Source of the DNA: Ailanthus altissimus
Taxonomy: Eukaryota; Streptophyta; Magnoliopsida; Sapindales; Simaroubaceae
DNA: 64,000 bases
NCBI GenBank assembly: GCA_946807835.1
Contig: OX327705.1
Span: forward strand, 18,816,501-18,880,500
Reading direction: 5' to 3'
Each line of letters opens with the position of its first letter. The stretch's first letter is position 1. Below are positions 36,020-46,453 of the stretch, in pieces. The notes under the pieces were generated by a model, which was given only the letters and a program-made list of their open reading frames with translations, ran no database searches and had not been told where the DNA came from. The position numbers were made by a program, and so were the translations under genes.

Positions 36020-36922
36020 AGGATTTTTAGGGGGGAATAGGGGTCCGCCAGTTTCTAGTTTTAATTTTTCAAAACTGAAAACTTTTATTCTGGTCTAGTC
36101 GGTCTGTATTGCTCCCCGAGTCCCCGACTTTATCTGTTGTCTTTTTCATTGAGTCGATCGATTTTGTTCGCTCTGAGCAGCTTCGTGATTAGGTTCGAAT
36201 TTTGACAAAAGTTAAAGCGGGTGAAAGTATTGTGATGTCATCATGGCGACCTGAAAAGTCATTGCCACGTGGTGGCGATTTCTCTTAAGATTTTTGAATT
36301 TTAATGGTAGGTCTCTTTAAACGTCACGTCCTTTTCTTTTTTTGAGTGATGTTATCTGACTGGAGTCTCTCGAACCGTCTAATCTGTTTGAATCCAATGG
36401 CTTAGGTTGTAATCATCTGAAGAGACGCGCATTTATTGCACTTGGGGACCTGAGGCATTGCGCCTCTAGTGCCAAGCACCTTTTCACCTTTCATATCGAT
36501 CTCATCCGTTCGTTTTCTTTTATTTTGAATGGCCTAGATCACTTCACTACTGCTTATAAATAGTCACTATCTCCTCCATTTTGTTCCTCTTATTACACAT
36601 TTTTGATTTCTTGCTTCCTTTCTGCCGTGTTACTATTGCTTTCTTTGTTGAACGTGCGTTCGTAATCCAGCGACTTCGTTCTCCGCTGTTCTTCATTCCG
36701 GCCTCTCTGAATTTTTCTGGTACATGCTTATATTCACCTTTTTTGGACCATTTTCTTTTTTTTGTTTGCCTGTATTTTTTCCTATCTCGGCTTTCTTCCT
36801 TCTCTTGTATTTTTTGGTCTTGATGGCCGTCGCCTATTTTTTCATTTTCGGGCATGGTCAATTTATTGTTGTCCTTACCCAGTAAATTGTAGCCTCATTT
36901 AAGAAACGCCTTCTATTAATTG
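36020..36922. other. Tat element interior next to the 3' LTR, noncoding
   Basis: GC-moderate sequence between the LTR and the antisense ORF. It probably includes the promoter and 5' untranslated part of the antisense gene: a 'ttataaatag' TATA-like box at 36553-36562 lies about 360 bp upstream of the ATG at 36923. The frames 36547-36861 on both strands show no family motif. Confidence 0.5.
36553..36562 (+). promoter_or_regulatory. TATA-like box for the antisense ORF of the Tat element
   Basis: 'ttataaatag' is a good TATA match on the plus strand. It is preceded by 'ctactgc' and followed by pyrimidine-rich 'cactatctcctcc', a plausible start region for the antisense transcript. Inference from motif and position only. 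Confidence 0.45.
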
Positions 36923-37590
36923 ATGGCCTCCAGTGTCAATCTGGATTTTCCAGTTGTGGACATCGCGGTTGAGGAGAGGGAACAGTCCCCTGAATTCCCC
37001 TTGGTTAGGAGGGGGAGGGGGGTTGAAGCAAATGAGGGAGGATCCACCTCTGCGGGTAAAGTTCCCTTGTTTGAAGAAGTCCTACATGAGGCCGAACCAG
37101 TCCTGAGCTCCAAAGAGGACGAAGGCAGTGACTCCGAGGACACCATGGTGGGAGAGGGCATGGAGGTAATAGAGTACGAGATGAATACCCGATACTGCGC
37201 CTCTTGCCTTAGTGAGGATGACCTAAACCTCATCAGGCATTCCTACGACATTCCTGAGACGATCACTCTCAGGCTGCCTTCAGAGGGGGATTATCCGAGC
37301 AGCCCTCCCCATGGCGAGGTGGCCATTCATGTTGAGTTCCTGAGGCTAGGACTCAAGCTTCCCATGCAGCGATATTTTGCCAAGATGCTAGCCCGCCTCG
37401 GGATAGCCCTTTCCCAACCAGGTTTGAACTTATGGAGGGTGCTGGCGGACCTGTTTATTTTATGGTCAAAGGCAAGGCATTCCCTCCCCCCATTTTCAAG
37501 AGTTATGCTACCTGTACCATTTTAGGAGCAATGTCAAAAGCAAGAGGGGTTTTTATTATCTCTCATTTCACGGCCTTCAGAACCTGATCC
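36923..37590 (+). pseudogene. Antisense ORF of the Tat element, 5' part (PF04195-like)
   Basis: Starts at ATG 36923 (MASSVNLDFPVV). An acidic N-terminus (EEREQSPEF, SSKEDEGSDSED) is followed by a region with IPETITLRLPSEGDYPSSPP and then HVEFLRLGLKLPMQRYFAKML, LNLWRVLADLFILW. This order is the 'putative gypsy type transposon' domain (PF04195, Transposase_28) found in antisense ORFs of Tat-group elements; its molecular role is unknown. The frame stops at 37525; by resemblance, coding continues in another frame, so a frameshift lies near 37488. It is then split by the Athila insertion after 37595. Confidence 0.8.
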
Positions 37591-37595
37591 TGAGT
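37591..37595 (+). repeat. Target-site duplication of the Athila element, left copy
   Basis: tgagt directly before the LTR start. The identical right copy is 50006-50010. Confidence 0.95.
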
Positions 37596-39151
37596 TGATG
37601 AACACATGAAAATGCATGTTGTTAAGAGATTCAATCACCATTTAATGTCACTAATTTTAGTATTTTCTGTATTTTTAGCTTGAAATAAAGTGTTCTCCTT
37701 AAATTGTGATTAATGAATGTTATTTGGACAGGTTTAGGTAAACTGGACATAACTCTCAATGTAGAAATCAAAATGAAGAAATTCTTGAACCTAGTGCAAC
37801 ATGACTCAATCTTACACAAATTTTAAGAATAGTGGAAAAGCCAAATCCAATATGTTATGGGCCAAAAATTGAGATACAACAGAATCGGACTACAACTCTT
37901 ACCCAGCTTGACCCAATTCACGTATTTGGACCGTATCTCACAAAATACGTATTCAATTGGTATAATTCTTAAAGCTGTGAATTGCTAACTTAACTATCAA
38001 CAACTCGTATGTTTATGGTAAAGTCCGAATCAGCCGTTATCATGGACCAAATCGCATTGCAAGTGGGTAAAATGGTTGTTGGCCGAATTCTAATGTATCT
38101 TTGGAATTTTGCTCATATCTCATTGGATACTCATCCAATTTGCATGAAATCAGTGCCTATGGAAAGAAGAGTCAAAATTCTACAACTTTCATGTCGGATG
38201 CAGAAGCTGAATTGATCATTTACATTATCAAAAATGTGCTGTAAATGGATACACGAGTTATTGGCTTAACATTATTGAAGATTGATGTCATCCATGACAT
38301 ATGTCCATTCATTGCCTATATAAGGAGACACTTAGGACGTTTTTATTAATAGATAATTCTCTCTTCTTTTATTCTCATTAACATGTATTGTAATTTAGGC
38401 TAGAGTTCCTAGCAACGCTAAGAGATGACTTTTATGTGTAGTAAATCTACTTCCATGCTTTGATTCGGTGTCAAGAGCTATGAATGTTGTAAGTTTGGTT
38501 TTGATTAAACTCTTATCTATTTTATTTTCTATAATCCAGAGGTTATAATTCTCATATCTCATATATGTTCAGTCATGCTTTTCTTATGTGATTCATGTTG
38601 ATTTATAATTGTTACTGGTTACATTGTTTTATATGTTAATCTTTTACTGCAGTATTGTCAATTTGATATATTGTCAATCTTGGATAACATGTAAGGGCAA
38701 TAAATGTTTGATATTCAAGTTAATCTTTTACTGCAATATTTTCAAAATGATATATTGTCGATCTTAGATAACTTGTATAAATAACATGATGTGTGTTGAT
38801 GTTTGCAAAGAGTTTAGCTAAATCAAATACATGTGTTATCAAATGTGCTATATATTACATACCTTCCGATTGATTGTTTGGGATGTGAAACTTTCAGTTG
38901 AGTTATAAATATCGAATCAAAGTATAGAGTAGATTTATAAAGCATAATTGTGATTCTCAAAGCCTTGCTTAAATCATCATAAGACATTTTTCCCAATTCA
39001 TAGACAATTCTATCTCATCCGTTTAAATCAATTAACCCTTTACTACTGCTTTAATATTTTACTTCACTGACTTATTTTGCCAAGAGCTTCCTCGTGGGAT
39101 CGACACCTCAATCTATACTGCGATAGCCGTGTTATATTTTGAGCGTAAACA
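37596..39151 (+). repeat. Athila element 5' LTR (1556 bp)
   Basis: TGATGAACACATG...GAGCGTAAACA. Near-identical to 48449-50005. The 'cctcgtgggatcgacacctc' block about 60 bp before the end is shared in form with other Athila-type LTRs. No TATA box was assigned with confidence; 'tgcctatataagg' at 38313-38325 is the best candidate promoter. Confidence 0.95.
38317..38325 (+). promoter_or_regulatory. Candidate LTR TATA box
   Basis: 'ctatataag' inside the 5' LTR fits a TATA box and is repeated identically at the matching place in the 3' LTR (near 49170). It would place the R region in the second half of the LTR. Inference from motif only. Confidence 0.5.
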
Positions 39152-39157
39152 AAAATT

Positions 39158-39175
39158 TGGCGCCGTTGCCGGGGA
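39158..39175 (+). other. Primer-binding site, tRNA-Asp type
   Basis: 'tggcgccgttgccgggga' starts six bases after the 5' LTR. It is complementary to the 3' end of plant tRNA-Asp (…CCCCGGCAACGGCGCCA), the primer typical of Athila elements. Confidence 0.92.
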
Positions 39176-39930
39176 AGCACACTAAGCGAAAGTCGGTTGC
39201 GATTATAAATACTAAAGTGGTAACTTTGTACATTTTTTTTTTCTTTGTAAAATCTTAGTTTTATTTCTTTTGTTGTAATTTATTTATTATTCATGGTTGG
39301 TTCTACCACCTAATTTATTTTATTTTCTTTAGTTAATTTGTTATATTTTATATTATTTTAATGACTGGTTTTACCGCCTAATTAGTTTATTTTCTTTTAT
39401 CTATTTATCGCACTTTATTTTCTTTAGTTTATTTATTGCACTTTTTTTTAATGGCTGGTTTTACTGCCTAACTTCGTTCACTTTCTTTTATTTATTTATT
39501 GTACTTTATTTCTTTAGTTAATTTGTTGTATTTTCTTTATATTTTGTGGCTGGTTCTACCGCCTAACTTAGTTTTTTTATTTCTTATTGTACTCTATTTA
39601 TTTATTACATTTTTTTTATTGTGCTTTATTTTCATTTTCTTTTACGTATTTATTGCAATTTATTTTCTTTAGTTAATATGTTGTATTTTCTTTTTATGGC
39701 CGGTTCTACCGCCTAACCTTTTATTTATTTACTTATTGTATTTTCTTTTTATTATTTATTTATTGTACTTTTTTTTGTACTTTATAGTATTTTGTTTAGT
39801 TATTGTATTTATATTTCATGGTTGGTCTTACCACCTAACTTATTTCTATTTCTTGTTGTGTTTATTCAACTTCTTAATTTTCCTTAAGCATTTCTTTCCT
39901 AAAAAAAAAAAAAAAAACAAATTAGGATGT
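39176..39930 (+). repeat. T-rich leader with six copies of a 20-nt motif
   Basis: Between PBS and gag the sequence is mostly T-rich 'tttattt' words, punctuated by GGYTGGTTYTACCGCCTAAY-like copies at about 39295, 39364, 39452, 39547, 39697 and 39819 (spacing 70-150). Each core reads 'tggtt(c/t)tac(c)(g/a)cctaa'. The stretch is open in some frames but its hydrophobic translation is meaningless. A poly-A run (39901-39917) precedes the gag ATG. Confidence 0.8.
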
Positions 39931-41640
39931 ATGCATCGACCTAGAGACAAACGAGGAAGATTTGTGAGAGAACTAGAACTAGAACTAGAACCACTCCCAC
40001 AATTTGCAAGTGAAAAGAATTCACCTTCTAGTTCATCTTGTAATTCTAACACAATGAGCCAACACGAAGAAAACCCCGTTAGAACTCTAAAAGATTACTT
40101 GCATCCTACTCGCACAGCCACACCATCATGTATTATATTTCCACCTAACACACCACATTCGGATTTTAAACCTGGAATGATACAACTTCTTCCCACTTTT
40201 CATGGTCTAGATAGTGAAAATCCTTATGTACATGTTAGGGAATTTGAAGAGGTAATTGCCACCTTCCATAGCCAACCTGAAGCCATAGACACTGTTAGAC
40301 TTAAATTTTTCCCTTTTTCTTTGAAAGATAAAGCAAAGAGTTGGCTATACTCTTTGAGGCCGAGGTCTATAGGAACTTGGGCAGAAATGACCCAAGCATT
40401 TTTCAATAAATACTTCCCACAACACAAAACTAATGACCTGAAAAGACAAATTTCTTCCTTCTCCCAAAAAGACAGTGAAACCTTATATCAAGCATGGGAA
40501 AGGTTTAAAGAATTGTTAAATCTGTGTCCTCACCATGGGTATGAAAATTGGCGCTTGGTTAGTTATTTCTATGAAGGACTCACAATTAGAGAGCGCCAAT
40601 TTGTTGAGATGATGTGTAATGGGGAGTTCCTTCACAAAGATCCTGAGGAAGCCATAGAATTCCTTAATGACTTAGCCGAAAAAGCCCATACATGGACTGG
40701 ACCTAGCATTACTGAAAGCACAAATAGGTCACGACCCAATGGAGTTTTCCATCTTAGGGAAAAGGATAACCTCAAAGCCTAATTAGAGGTCTTAACTAGG
40801 GAGTTAGAGGCCTTGAAAACCAAAGATAGAAGGGTCACTCACACGGTTGCTAGAGTTGAGTCACACGATGTCTGTTTTGTCTGTGGAGGAGCGGAACACT
40901 TAGCTCAGGATTGTCCCACGTATAGTGAGATGAGAGGGATATATGAGGAACAATGTAATGCCCTAGGGATGTACAAGAAGCCTTATTCACCCTACTCTGA
41001 AACATATAATCCTAGCTGGAGAAACCACCCAAATTTCAGTTGGAAATCTGACCAACAAGCCAACAACCAATGGAAACAAGAACAACAAGCACCCAAGTCT
41101 TATGTTGCACCTCAATATAATGCACGACCAACTAGGAGTTCTTTAGAGGATACATTACAAGCATTTATGGAGGCACAAAGTAAGACTAATCAAAAATTTG
41201 AAACAATTCTTGCACAGGTGGTGGACGAAAACAAAGAAATCAAGAGTCAAATCACAAAGTTGACCAGTGCCTTAACTGTACAAGAGCGAGGTAAGTTTCC
41301 ATCTCAACCTCAATCCAATCCGAAAGGACAATTCATGGCACAAGCTTCTACTTCTGATGTTCAAAATCTCAAAGAAGTCAATGCCATTACTACTCGAAGT
41401 GGTAAGATTGTAAGTGAGCCTACTCCTGAAATTAACACATCTATGAGTAGTAAAGACGCCCCCCTTGAAAAAGAAGCCACAATGGAAAAAGAGCCCAAAA
41501 GTAAGTTTTCAATCCCAGTGCCTTTTCCTCAAGCTCTTCGATCAGTTGGAAAAAATTCAGAAATTCAAGGTGAGATTTTAGAACATTTGAAACAAGTTAA
41601 AATTAATCTTCCCTTGTTATATTTGATTAAGCAGGTTTCA
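39931..41640 (+). pseudogene. gag: Athila gag (matrix/capsid and zinc knuckle), one stop
   Basis: ATG 39931 (MHRPRDKRGRF) is preferred over the upstream in-frame ATG at 39736, because the intervening codons are the T-rich leader. The retrotransposon gag domain covers about 40190-40690 (YVHVREFEEVIATFHSQ, KSWLYSLRP, LVSYFYEGLT). A stop TAA at 40780-40782 sits where a Gln codon is expected. The same frame continues with a coiled segment and a CCHC zinc knuckle (CFVCGGAEHLAQDC, about 40873-40914) followed by NPSWRNHPNFSW. The product would form the virus-like particle shell and bind element RNA. The stop makes this copy defective unless read through. Confidence 0.9.
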
Positions 41641-42369
41641 ACTTATGCCAAAGTCATCAAGGATTTATGCACTATAAAAAGAAAACACCATGTGAAGAAA
41701 ACTGCATTTTTGGCAGAACAGGTAAGTGCAGTGATTGAAAAAATGACACCACCCAAGTATAAAGACCCAGGATGTCCCATAATCTCCTGCCAAATTGGGA
41801 CACATGAGTTTGGTCAAGCTTTATTGGACTTAGGAGCAAGTGTAAATTTAATGCCTTATTCTATTTACTTGTAGTTGGGACTTGGTGAGATTAAACCAAC
41901 ATCTGTAGTCCTACAATTAGCTGACCGATCAATCAAGAAACCACGGGGAATAGTAGAAGATGTTTTGTTGTAAATTGATAAATTTTACTACCCTGTTAAT
42001 TTTCTTGTTTTAGATACTCATTCTGTTATTAACATGGAGTCAAAAATCCCCCTTATTTTGGGGAGACCTTTTCTAGCCACTGCTAACGCTCTTATTAATT
42101 GCAGAAATGGTCTAATAAAATTATCTTTTGGGAATATGACTCTTGAGGTGAACATTTTCAACATTGGCAAACAACCACGAGAAGAAGACGAGTGCTATCA
42201 TTCATATATGATAGACACACTTGTAGCGGAGGAAACTTATAAAAATCATGGCTATGATTCTTCGAAAAACCTTCTCAATTTTAATTTTGAAGAATTGTAT
42301 TATCCTGATGTAACAACTGACGTGTTTAGTATTTTTGACTCACAGGATAAACGGACTCGATTTTGGTAG
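41641..42369 (+). pseudogene. Athila protease region with three in-frame stops
   Basis: Same frame as gag. The active-site region is LLDLGASVNLMPYS (near 41820), DLG type, followed by stop TAG 41872-41874 and TAA 41971-41973, both where related elements would carry Gln (CAG/CAA to TAG/TAA). Then come ESKIPLILGRPFLATA, the flap-side conserved block, and a variable linker to TAG 42367-42369. The protease would process the Gag-Pol polyprotein. Confidence 0.88.
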
Positions 42370-43290
42370 CCACACTTTGAAGAGTTGCCACGAGAGAGGG
42401 AGAGACTGAAACCATCAAACCTCAAGACACCACAAGTTGAGCTTTCTCCACTTCCCAAAGGTTTGAAACACGCATTCTTGGGACCAGGTAATACCTTTCC
42501 TATCATCATTTCTTCTGAACTTAGTGCTGAACAAGAGAAAAAATTGATAAAATTGTTAAAAGAACATAAGTCTGCACTAGGTTGGACCATAGCTGATATT
42601 AAAGGTATTTCTCCATTGATATGCTCCCATAGAATTCATTTAGAAGAAGGTTCCCAACCTCGTAGAGACCCACAAAGAAGACTTAACCCAACAATGAAAG
42701 AAGTAGTGAAAAAAGAGGTCTTGAAACTATTAGATGCGGGTATAATCTACCCAATTTCTGATAGTCAATGGGTAAGTCCAACTCAAGTAGTTCCTAAGAA
42801 ATCTGGGGTTACTGTTGTTGAAAATGAGAATCGGATACCTGTTCCAACTAGGGTAGTAAGTGGTTGGAGAATGTGTATTGATTATAGAAAGTTAAACACA
42901 GCCACTAGGAAAGACTATTTTCCATTGCCTTTTATCGACCAAATTTTAGAACGTGTAGTTGGACATTCTTTTTATTGCTTTCTTGATGGGTATTCAGGGT
43001 ATTACCAGATTGAGATAGCTATAGAAGGTCAAGAAAAAATTACTTTTACATGCCCTTTTGGTACTTATGCTTTTCGTAGAATGCCATTTGGATTATGTAA
43101 TGCACCAGCTACTTTCCAGCGTTGCATGTTGAGTATTTTCTCTGATATGGTTGAAAAATGCATGGAAGTCTTTATGGATGATTTGACTGTTTTTGGTAAT
43201 TTTTTTGATTTATGCCTACTTAACTTGAAATCTGTTTTGAGTAGGTGTGAAGAAAAAAGACTTGTGCTAAATTAGGAGAAATGTCATTTC
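42370..43290 (+). pseudogene. Athila reverse transcriptase domain
   Basis: An open frame of about 300 codons in the gag-protease frame. Conserved steps are RRLNPTMKEVVKKEVLKLLDAGIIYPISDS split over 42676-42770, WVSPTQVVPKKSG, WRMCIDYRKLN, FYCFLDGYSGYYQI, FRRMPFGLCNAPATFQRCM and the catalytic FMDD (43171-43182). The first catalytic Asp (FLDGYSGY) and the DD pair are present. Stop TAG 43273-43275 replaces the Trp usual in the LVLNWEKC block; the reading frame continues into the RNase H region. Confidence 0.92.
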
Positions 43291-44160
43291 ATGGTATCTT
43301 CAGGAATCGTTTTGAGGCACATTGTATCTGAAAGAGGGATAGAGGTTGACAAGGCAAAAATTGAATTAATCTCTAAATTACCTACACCTAAAACGGTAAA
43401 AGATGTCCGATCCTTTCTTGGACACGCTGGCTTTTACAGAAGGTTTATACAAAATTTTTCTGCCATATCTAGACTATTGTGTAACATTTTGCTAAAAGAT
43501 GCAGAATTTACATGGACACAAGAGTGTGAGGAGGCATTCCGAACACTCATTGCCAAACTCACCACCGCTCCTATCATGCAATCACCGGATTGGAACCTCT
43601 CATTTGAAATTATGTGTGTTGCAAGTAATTATGCTGTAAGAGCAGTTCTTGGGCAACGGAGGGAGGGAAAACCCTTTGTTGTTTATTATGCTAGTAGGAC
43701 TTTGAATGATGCTCAAATGAATTACACCACTACTGAAAAAGAACTATTAGCTGTTGTTTTTGCCTTAGATAAATTTCGTTCTTATTTGATTGGTTCACCT
43801 ATTGTTATTTTTACTGACCACGCAGCCCTTAAGTACCTTCTTTCTAAGAATGATGCTAAAGCCCGTTTAATTAAGTGGATTCTTCTTTTGCAGGAATTTG
43901 ATATAACCATCAAAAATAAGAAAGGCGTTGAAAATGTTGTTACTGATCATCTATCCCGCCTTGAGTTCACTGACTCCACTGATTTGCCACCCATTCGAGA
44001 CGATTTTCCAGATGAACATCTTTTTGCTATAAGCAAAATACCTTGGTATGCACATATCGTAAATTATTTGGTTTGTGGTGAACTTCCATCTGACTAGAGT
44101 GCACAAGATAAGCGTAAGTTCTTGGTTGAGGTACGTAACTTTTATTGGAATGATCCATAC
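43291..44160 (+). pseudogene. Athila RNase H domain and connection, catalytic residue altered
   Basis: VRSFLGHAGFYRRFIQNFS (thumb/connection) is followed by the RNase H fold. Its usual first strand CDASDYA-GAVLGQ reads CVASNYAVRAVLGQ here, so the first catalytic Asp is Val. The later catalytic residues TTTEKELLAVVFA and FTDHAALKYLL are kept. Stop TAG 44095-44097 replaces an expected Trp. A one-base deletion at about 44160 shifts the frame before integrase. Confidence 0.88.
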
Positions 44161-45341
44161 TTTTCAAATACTGTCCTGACCAAATCATGAGACGTTGCAT
44201 TCCTGAAAGTAAAGTTTCTAGTGTCTTAAATTTTTGCCATAGTGCTACTTGCGGTGGCTATTTTTCTATGAAGAAGACAGCTGTGAAAATTTTACAGTGT
44301 GGTCTTTATTAGCCCACTTTGTTCAAAGACACTAATGATTTTTGTCGTTCCTGTGAAAGATGTCAAAAGTTAGGTGCTTTATCTCAAAGAAATATGATGC
44401 CTCTTAACCCTATTCTTGTTATCGAGATATTTGACTGTTGGGGTATCGATTTTATGGGTCATTTTCCTTCATCTTTTAGCTATCTTTATATCATTTTAGC
44501 TATTGACTATGTATCAAAATGGGTGGAGGTTGTAGCTTGTCGTACTAATGATAATATAACTGTGGTAAAATTCTTAAAAGAAAATGTGTTATCTAGGTAC
44601 GGTACGCCACGTGTCATCATTAGTGACCAAGGAACACATTTTTGTAATCGTTATTTTGAAGCTTTGATGCGCAGGTATGGTGTTCTTCACAAAGTTTCCA
44701 CTGCATACCATCCACAGACAAATGGACAAGCCGAGCTAGCAAATAGAGAGGTTAAACAGATTTTGGAAAAGACGGTTAACCCGAATCGTAAAGATTGGTC
44801 TCTACGCCTTTCTGATGCATTATGGGCATATCGTACTGCATACAAAACCATCTTAGGAATGTCCCCATACCGGCTTGTTTATGGAAAAGCTTGCCATTTA
44901 CCTGTTGAGCTAGAACATAAAGCTTATTGGGCTGTCAAAGCCCTTAACTTTGATTTGAATGCTGCAGGTCTCCAGAGAAAGTTACAATTGTCAGAAATAG
45001 AAGAGCTACGAAATGACGCATATGACAACTCCAAAATTTACAAAGCTAAAATGAAAGTAGCTCATGATAAACAGATCTCAAGGAAACACTTTGAGCCAAA
45101 TCAACGGGTCTATCTTTATGATTCTCGATTGCATTTACACCCTGAAAAGTTGAGATCTCGATGGACTGGTCCATTTATGCTAAGACATGTTTTTCCTAAT
45201 GGTGCTGTTGAAATAGAAGACCCCACTGATGGATGGACTTTCAAAGTGAATGGACAGCGGCTAAAAAGCTACGTGGAAAAGGTAAACGACTCTATGTACC
45301 TAGGCGAGATCCCTCTTGTAAATCCTGTCTATCGTGATTGA
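44161..45341 (+). pseudogene. Athila integrase, largely intact after one stop
   Basis: After the frameshift at about 44160 the integrase frame begins with the HHCC zinc region (FCHSAT...[12 protein letters not shown], about 44230-44370), broken by TAG 44310-44312 where Trp is usual. From 44313 it is open to 45341. The catalytic core has D in [11 protein letters not shown] in [11 protein letters not shown] and E in [14 protein letters not shown], the D-D-35-E triad. A C-terminal segment with [20 protein letters not shown] gives the GPY/F-like module ([18 protein letters not shown]). It would insert element DNA into the host genome. Confidence 0.9.
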
Positions 45342-45589
45342 TCAGGTTCAATCTATCTGTACCATATTTTATATTTTGTCTATATTTTATCTTTTGACTT
45401 TCTATTTTTGCTTTTATTTTCTTGCACATGTTATTTTACTTTATTTTCTTCTTTTTATTTTTTCTTCAGTGTGATTTTATTTTCCGGTCAAGTGGCGGAT
45501 ACGGTACTCCGTGACTATTAAAGTCGGTTTCTCAGTTCCCTAAAAACTGTCCCTCAAACTGTGTATTCATCTCTTTTCTTTCTTTCAAA
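45342..45589 (+). other. Noncoding T-rich spacer between integrase and accessory ORF
   Basis: T-rich with 'tttatttt' words, then 'ccctaaaaactgtccctcaaactg'. It could act as the leader of a subgenomic or spliced transcript for the downstream ORFs, but no splice junction or promoter is evident. Confidence 0.4.
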
Positions 45590-46138
45590 ATGGATCACAT
45601 TCTTGCCAACCTTAAAAAACGTTTTCCTTCATTTCCTCAAACTACTCTACTTAAGATTTACAAAGCACGGTGTGAAAGACTAAGGCTATTGATGTTGGGT
45701 AATATCCCTGTGGACCTTCGTTGGTTAATTGAAGCCAAGGTTCGGTTGTCTGGTGAGTTTGAAAATAATTTTGTTTCTCATATGCCTGGTCTTGGAAGAA
45801 GCTCTTATGCCAAAAGGCGACGAGCAAAAAGGTTACAAGTCTGTCATAAATATGCTCGATGAAATTGTAATCGGAGTTGTCGTTCTTTAGGATTCGTATC
45901 TAGAAATCGAGAAGACAAAATTCAGTTCATTAAGGATGGACTGAGTAATGAGTCTTTGGATGATATCCTATTGACTCTTGAGACGCATCCCTGTGGGCTC
46001 GTGCAACATGAACTTCTCAATTTATGGAACAAATTCAAAAATAAACATCAACGGTATAGTCTCGAGAATCTGACTCTAAAAGACCTTGTTTGCCAATTTA
46101 TAAGAAAATTGGATGGGAAGCCTATCCCCGACCCATAG
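45590..46138 (+). pseudogene. Accessory ORF of unknown function in the Athila element (one stop)
   Basis: ATG 45590 opens a frame of 182 codons to TAG 46138, interrupted by TGA 45860-45862 (a CGA Arg codon would become TGA by one C-to-T change). The N-terminal half is basic with Leu-rich helices (LANLKKRFPSFP, RCERLRLLMLGNIPVDLRWL) and a strongly basic patch, SSYAKRRRAKRLQVCHKYAR, resembling a nuclear localisation signal. The C-terminal half is mixed acidic/Leu-rich (IQFIKDGLSNESLDDILLTL, LENLTLKDLVCQFIRKLDG). No family recognised; it does not look like gag, pol or a membrane envelope protein. Directly followed, 315 bp later, by the LOG ORF. Function unknown. Confidence 0.65.
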
Positions 46139-46453
46139 AGGGCGTTTAAGCCGTTACTGGACGTAAAACCAGAGGAAGATGTGAGCCACAATCACAACTA
46201 CTTGTAAATACATGTGTTTTAATTTCAAACTTTATTTTATGAATAGTAGGGCTACTCATGTAGATGTCTTAAATTCAAATCTTTTTGTTCAATAATGCAT
46301 GTGGGTCATTATGTTTAAATTTTTGTGTTTTATTTTTAACTCTCTTTTGACAAACCGTCGAGTTACCATAATAATTGTTATCATTTGGCACTCTATAAAT
46401 ACAGCACATCAGTTTCTTCATTTTCATATATTGAGATAAAGGTGAGAGTAGAT

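Noticed and set aside
36547..36861. 104-residue Lys/Glu-rich minus-strand frame
   Set aside because: It is the reverse of a CT-rich leader of the antisense ORF. Low complexity, no family resemblance.
39736..39930. N-terminal hydrophobic extension of gag (possible membrane domain)
   Set aside because: It is a translation of the T-rich leader (poly-Phe/Leu/Ile/Tyr). The gag-like sequence starts at ATG 39931.
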